A DNA stretch of 64,000 bases, from contig NZ_JAGTIS010000020.1 of assembly GCF_018704125.1 (NCBI RefSeq), forward strand, positions 1 through 64,000, read 5' to 3'. The stretch comes from Metapseudomonas boanensis (lineage in GTDB: Bacteria; Pseudomonadota; Gammaproteobacteria; Pseudomonadales; Pseudomonadaceae). A program made the position numbers and the translations under genes. The first letter of the stretch is position 1, and each line of letters starts with the position of its first letter. The notes beneath the pieces are model-generated. The model did not search any database. It was not told the origin of the DNA and saw nothing but the letters and a program-made list of their open reading frames with translations. Shown one piece after another: positions 60,005 through 64,000 of the stretch.

Positions 60005-61731
60005 AGCTCAGGCCCCATGGAGAAGTGGATGCGATAGCCACCGGGATCATCCAGGGCTTTGGCCAGGTCGAGGCGGATCGGACCGACCGGCGACACCCAG
60101 CGCACGCCAATACCGGCGCCGGTTTTCATGGCGGCATTGAGCGAGTCCATCGCGTTGCCACGATCGACAAAGGCTGCAAGTCGCCAGCGTTCGGCAATCG
60201 GGTACTGATATTCGGCACTGCCGACCAGCAAGTAGCGTCCGCCGACTTTGTTGCCCTCGTGATCCTCAGGCGACAGTGTCTGGTAGTCATAGCCACGCAC
60301 ACTCTGGTCACCACCGGCGAAGAAGCGCAGCGATGGCGGGATGGCGTCGAAGTCGGTCGTCGCGATGCCGCCAGCCTGCGCCCGGCCGAGGAAGCGGTGG
60401 CCACCGGGCAAGGTGTAAAGGCCCTTGGCCATGGCGCTGGCATAGGTGAAATCGGCGTCAGAAAGGATGCCCTCTTTCGCGCCGCGCACATCAAATTGCA
60501 ACGAGTAGCCCCGACTGGGGTCGAGCTTGGCATCACTGCGCGTGACCCCAAAATTGATCCCCGGCATCAAGAAGCTGCTGCGTCCATCGTCGCTGCCGTC
60601 ACCGAAGTCGAAGTTTTCCTGTTCCCAGCGCAACGACACGATCCGCTGCCAATCATTTGGCAACTTCGACTGCCATTGAGTACCCAGGGTGAAGCGACGA
60701 CTCCTGACATCAACCAGGTCCTCCCGCTGCAAGCCGGTGGTGAAGCGCAAGCTGTCGGTCAACGGCGGGTCCAGCGGAATCTGGTACCAGGCGCCGACGC
60801 TCTGCCGCACACCGGAAGCTTCTGTCTCCGCGCCCAGGCTGTGGCCTTGGGGGTTGACCCAGTGGCGTGTCCAATTGGCCCGCGCACGGGGTCCGACGTC
60901 GGTCGAAACGCCAACGCCCAAACCAACCGTGCGCGGCATGACCGCCTTGAGGCGCACGCTCACGGGGATCAGGCGGCCGCCGCCCTGCGTCGGGCTGGCA
61001 TCCACGCGCACTTCTTCGAAATAGCCGCTGGCCTGGAGATTCTGGCTGAGCTTGGCGACCTGGTCCGAGTCGTAGGGCGTGTTCGCCGGGAAGGGGACCA
61101 GCCGCGCGAGCAGGTCTGGATCGAAGGGTGTATCACCCTGGAAGCTGACGGCACCGAGGCTGTAGCGCGGACCGCTGTCGTAGATCAGTTCGATATCGGC
61201 ATAGCCGGCACGCGGGTCGATATCAAGGCGCTGGGAACGGAAACGACCCGCGAAGAAACCAAAGCGTAGGGCCTGGTTCTGAATGAGCTTCTTGGCATCC
61301 TCGTAGGCGTCATGTTCGAGCCGCGCGTCCGGCTTCAGACGTTTGCTATTGGGCACACGGAACGCCTTCAGCGTTGAAGCCTCACCCTCCACACGCACGA
61401 CGACATTACGCAACCGCACGGGCTCGCCAGGCACCACGGTCAAGCGCAACGTAGGCGCCTTGCCCTCGGCCACCCGGCTGTCGATCTCGGCCTGGTAATA
61501 ACCCAGCGCCTGGGCGGCCATACGCGCCTGCTCCTCGGCAGCACGGCGGAACCGTTGCAAGGCATTCTCGTCACGATCACCAAGGTCGCCGATAAAGGCC
61601 TCGATATTGGCCTTCAGCGCCGCATTGGCAGGGTCGACTTTCACTTCGAGCGTGGCTTTCGCCAACACCAGCGTGCTCGTGCACAGCAGGCTGAGCAATA
61701 CCAGCCCGCGCAATCCATGGCAGAAATTCAT
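60001..61731 (-). CDS. tamA: Translocation and assembly module protein TamA
   Basis: A 576-residue Omp85-family outer-membrane protein. A signal peptide (1-24) is followed by three POTRA domains (for example GYYQAEIDSRVAEGKAPTLR and LGAVSFQGDTPFDPDLLARL) and a 16-strand barrel with the family lid-loop motif VRGYDYQTLSPED and barrel end PIRLDLAKALDDPGGYRIHF. It is the partner of TamB, with which it forms a coupled operon (ATGA overlap). Confidence 0.95.
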   Translation of the reverse strand: MNFCHGLRGLVLLSLLCTSTLVLAKATLEVKVDPANAALKANIEAFIGDLGDRDENALQRFRRAAEEQARMAAQALGYYQAEIDSRVAEGKAPTLRLTVVPGEPVRLRNVVVRVEGEASTLKAFRVPNSKRLKPDARLEHDAYEDAKKLIQNQALRFGFFAGRFRSQRLDIDPRAGYADIELIYDSGPRYSLGAVSFQGDTPFDPDLLARLVPFPANTPYDSDQVAKLSQNLQASGYFEEVRVDASPTQGGGRLIPVSVRLKAVMPRTVGLGVGVSTDVGPRARANWTRHWVNPQGHSLGAETEASGVRQSVGAWYQIPLDPPLTDSLRFTTGLQREDLVDVRSRRFTLGTQWQSKLPNDWQRIVSLRWEQENFDFGDGSDDGRSSFLMPGINFGVTRSDAKLDPSRGYSLQFDVRGAKEGILSDADFTYASAMAKGLYTLPGGHRFLGRAQAGGIATTDFDAIPPSLRFFAGGDQSVRGYDYQTLSPEDHEGNKVGGRYLLVGSAEYQYPIAERWRLAAFVDRGNAMDSLNAAMKTGAGIGVRWVSPVGPIRLDLAKALDDPGGYRIHFSMGPEL

Positions 61732-61778
61732 TCGCGAAATGCTATCACGGGACGCCGGAGCGTCCCTAGTTGTAGCAA

Positions 61779-62432
61779 TCAGCCATTGGCCTCCATCAGA
61801 GGACGCGGGTTGGGATGGAAGAACACGTGCTCGACCACCGAGCCCAGGGCCACCTCCCCCACCTCCTCATATCCCTGGCGTTTGTAGAATTCCAGGTAAC
61901 GCGGGTTTCCGGTGTCCAGCACTACCCCCTGCGAGCCCGAATCTTCGGCGCACCAGTTGTGTAACGCCTCCAGCAGTTTTTCACCCAGGTGGCGCCCCTG
62001 GAACTCCGGATGGATCCCGATCAGCGGCAGCACGTGGTAAGGCCCCGGAGGCAGGCAGGCGAGCACTGCTTCGTGATAGTCGAGGTAGCGGCGGGTGCAA
62101 CGGAAGCCCGTACTCAACAACATACGCAAGCGCCAACCCCAGCTCTCGGTGATATCCAACCGACGCTGTGGCGGTGCGATCAGCACGATGCCTACCAGGC
62201 GCTCCTCGATCAACAGGCCGATGGCCGGCAGCTCCTCGCTGAAGTGCTGTTGAACAAGCTCCCGGACGGTCGCCCGCACGCGCTGGTCATACCCGGGGCG
62301 CTCAGCCTCGAACAGGTAGGCGAAGGTCGGCTCATGGCGGTAAGCGTGATACAGCAGGGAGCGCGCTTCGCGGCTGTAGCCGCCATCCAACATGCGCAGT
62401 TCGACTGGTGCGGTAGGAATGTATCCAGGCAT
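61779..62432 (-). CDS. GNAT-family N-acetyltransferase
   Basis: A 217-residue acetyltransferase; the ATG at 62432 is preferred because AGAGGTG lies seven bases upstream, within the longer frame that starts at 62453. The acetyl-CoA site is in VLPLIGIHPEFQGRHLGEKL (a Q-x-x-G-x-G/L-like loop) and the C-terminal strand GVVLDTGNPRYLEFYKRQGY. The substrate is unknown. It lies between tamA and xthA, a common pseudomonad order. Confidence 0.85.
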   Translation of the reverse strand: MPGYIPTAPVELRMLDGGYSREARSLLYHAYRHEPTFAYLFEAERPGYDQRVRATVRELVQQHFSEELPAIGLLIEERLVGIVLIAPPQRRLDITESWGWRLRMLLSTGFRCTRRYLDYHEAVLACLPPGPYHVLPLIGIHPEFQGRHLGEKLLEALHNWCAEDSGSQGVVLDTGNPRYLEFYKRQGYEEVGEVALGSVVEHVFFHPNPRPLMEANG

Positions 62433-62565
62433 TAGTGGCACCTCTTTAGTCATTCTTTATTTATCGGGCCAAGGGCCAAATTAGCACCGCCCTGGAAGAC
62501 TGGCCAGAAACTGGCCGCACCGACGCCTATCGGCTAGCATCCGCCTTTTCACAGGATGCGCTGAG

Positions 62566-63378
62566 ATGAAAATCGTTTCTTTCAATATCAATGGCCTGCG
62601 TGCGCGGCCGCACCAGTTGGAGGCGTTGATTGCCAAGCACCAGCCGGACGTGATCGGCCTGCAGGAAACCAAGGTCGCCGACGAACAGTTTCCGGAAGCG
62701 GAGATCCGCCAGCTCGGCTATCACGTGCATTACCACGGACAGAAAGGCCATTACGGCGTTGCCCTGCTTTCCCGCCAGGAGCCCCTGGAACTGCACAAAG
62801 GCTTCCCGGATGACCCGGAAGATGCGCAGCGACGATTCATCTATGGCACCTTCGCCGACGCTCAGGGCAATCCGATCACGGTCATGAACGGTTACTTCCC
62901 GCAGGGCGAAAACCGTGAGCATCCGGTGAAGTTCCCGGCCAAGCAGCGGTTCTATGCCAACCTGCAGACACTTCTGGAAAACGGCTTCCAGCCCGGCCAG
63001 CCACTGGTGGTGATGGGGGATATCAATATCTCGCCCGAGGACAGCGACATCGGCATCGGTGAAGAGAACCGCAAGCGCTGGCTGAAAACCGGCAAGTGTT
63101 CCTTCCTTCCGGAGGAGCGCGAATGGCTTGCGCGCCTCAAGGGCTGGGGCCTGATCGACAGTTACCGCCACCTCAACCCCGACGTGAATGATCGCTTCAG
63201 CTGGTTCGATTACCGCAGCCGAGGTTTCGAGGATAATCCCAAACGCGGCCTGCGAATCGATGTGATCCTGGCCAGCAACCCGCTGCAGTCGCGGATCAAG
63301 GATGCCGGTATCGATTACGATCTGCGCAGCATGGAAAAGCCATCCGATCACGCGCCAATCTGGTTGGAGCTGGCCTGA
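62566..63378 (+). CDS. xthA: Exodeoxyribonuclease III
   Basis: A 270-residue AP endonuclease/3' exonuclease of base-excision repair. All catalytic motifs of the family are present: [20 protein letters not shown] (catalytic Glu), [22 protein letters not shown] (Asp/Asn), WFDYRSRG and the C-terminal [10 protein letters not shown] (Asp-His pair). It is divergent to the GNAT gene. The start codon follows TGAG at a short distance. Confidence 0.95.
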   Translation: MKIVSFNINGLRARPHQLEALIAKHQPDVIGLQETKVADEQFPEAEIRQLGYHVHYHGQKGHYGVALLSRQEPLELHKGFPDDPEDAQRRFIYGTFADAQGNPITVMNGYFPQGENREHPVKFPAKQRFYANLQTLLENGFQPGQPLVVMGDINISPEDSDIGIGEENRKRWLKTGKCSFLPEEREWLARLKGWGLIDSYRHLNPDVNDRFSWFDYRSRGFEDNPKRGLRIDVILASNPLQSRIKDAGIDYDLRSMEKPSDHAPIWLELA

Positions 63379-63392
63379 CCGCAGGCCAGATT

Positions 63393-63419
63393 GCTGAGTT
63401 TGCCACCAACAAACTCAGC
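63393..63419. terminator. Perfect 10-base hairpin after xthA
   Basis: GCTGAGTTTG and CAAACTCAGC around loop CCACCAA, 14 bases after the xthA stop; no T run follows, so it is a likely but not canonical terminator between converging genes. Confidence 0.6.
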
Positions 63420-63522
63420 AGCGACTCAGTCCGGACTGAAGCCCGGGATATCATCACCCAACATTTGAGTTGAAGCGCAACGCAGCCCCTCCGCGAAATG
63501 GCCAAGGCCCCAGGAGACCCGG

Positions 63523-64000
63523 TCACTCTTCCTCGAACAGCGCCTTGATTCGTCCGGACTTTTCGGCGGCCACCAGGGCTGCATAGTCTTTCGCATTCTG
63601 ATCCGCGTAGGCCATGGCAAATTCTCCAAGGGCTTTGTCGAAAGCATCCGACTTGCCCAGATAACCGCTGATCAGCGCTGAATCACCGGATTTGGCATGG
63701 GCGCGAGCCAGGGTGCGGCCGCACAACTCGGCATAAAGCATCGTTTGTTCAGCCGATGCACCTTCGACAGGCACGGACATCTTCATGTCCCGTAACTGAC
63801 GTACAAAGAAACATCGGCCTTCCCGGCCGTGGGTCCACCCCAGAAAGATGTCGCTGGAAGACTGCATCAGCCGCTGCCCTGTGACAACTCGTTGGCCGTG
63901 GTTTTCATAGATGCTCTTGCCGGCATATGGCTCCAGCACCGAGGGACAAGCCTCTTTGATCTGCAGGAGCAGCGGGTGATTCTCTGCCGAGAAGAACAGA
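63523..64000 (-). CDS. DUF2252 protein, C-terminal part
   Basis: The window's right edge cuts this minus-strand gene; 159 residues are visible, from FFSAENHPLLLQIKEACPSV through LEPYAGKSIYENHGQRVVTG and QRLMQSSSDIFLGWT to KSGRIKALFEEE. The VxQGQRLMQ-SDxFLGW pattern and RTLARAHAKSGD are DUF2252 hallmarks. These proteins resemble kinase-like folds and have no established function. Confidence 0.85.
   Translation of the reverse strand, partial: LFFSAENHPLLLQIKEACPSVLEPYAGKSIYENHGQRVVTGQRLMQSSSDIFLGWTHGREGRCFFVRQLRDMKMSVPVEGASAEQTMLYAELCGRTLARAHAKSGDSALISGYLGKSDAFDKALGEFAMAYADQNAKDYAALVAAEKSGRIKALFEEE

Overview
The window is GC-rich chromosomal DNA of a Pseudomonas species. The evidence is the gene families (OprD-type porin, DUF2790 protein, a YcaC-type hydrolase, a Lpd3-like dihydrolipoyl dehydrogenase, ExaC and PedH alcohol-oxidation enzymes), the dispersed palindromes built on the Pseudomonas REP core GTAGGAGC...GCTCCTAC, and the linked tpx / tamB-tamA / GNAT / xthA block. 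No rRNA, tRNA, CRISPR array, intact insertion sequence or prophage was seen.

Region by region. 1-4.4 kb: alcohol oxidation, all on the minus strand: the start of exaC, a chemoreceptor, and pedH, a quinoprotein dehydrogenase with the extra Asp of lanthanide-dependent enzymes. 4.5-14.3 kb: a catabolic region of shikimate/quinate flavour. It holds a dehydroquinase and an NAD-type quinate/shikimate dehydrogenase, an operon for a Gfo/Idh oxidoreductase, a TIM-barrel isomerase/dehydratase and an EamA transporter, an IclR regulator and an OprD-family porin, with several palindromic operators. It also carries four gene remnants (TonB receptor, IclR, shikimate dehydrogenase, flavoprotein), at least three of them damaged by deletion. 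14.5-20.7 kb: homospermidine synthase, a DUF2238 membrane protein, a UvrD-like helicase, an isochorismatase-like hydrolase beside a LysR stump, and a CigR-like protein. 21-24.7 kb: DUF2271, PepSY-flavodoxin-FNR and ApbE genes form an operon for electron transfer across the inner membrane; the DUF2271 protein carries a candidate ApbE flavinylation motif. 25-28.3 kb: Lrp regulator and transporter, a DUF4157 protein, then a ZapB-like coiled coil and ZapA.

28.3-41.5 kb is an accessory stress/ion island: two paralogous tandem universal stress proteins flank an AmmeMemoRadiSam operon, a lone PrpD, a kup gene broken by two one-base deletions and a cation/proton antiporter; a DUF3300-DUF2950 pair follows. 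41.5-43.7 kb: a DUF2892 protein and two YeeE/YedE half-transporters with a CsoR/FrmR-family repressor, and matching G-tract palindromes before both units. 43.8-49.7 kb: a pseudouridine synthase, lpd3, and an ECF sigma/anti-sigma pair divergent from a catalase-like/cytochrome b561/DUF2790 operon, with mirror-image ECF promoters between them. 49.8-64 kb: a CorA-like transporter, a 2OG oxygenase with a thioredoxin-fold front half, an XRE-cupin regulator and RhtA-like exporter, an EpsC serine acetyltransferase, an ISL3 transposase remnant, tpx, tamB-tamA, a GNAT protein, xthA and part of a DUF2252 protein.

All calls come from reading the sequence and from family knowledge; no database search was run.
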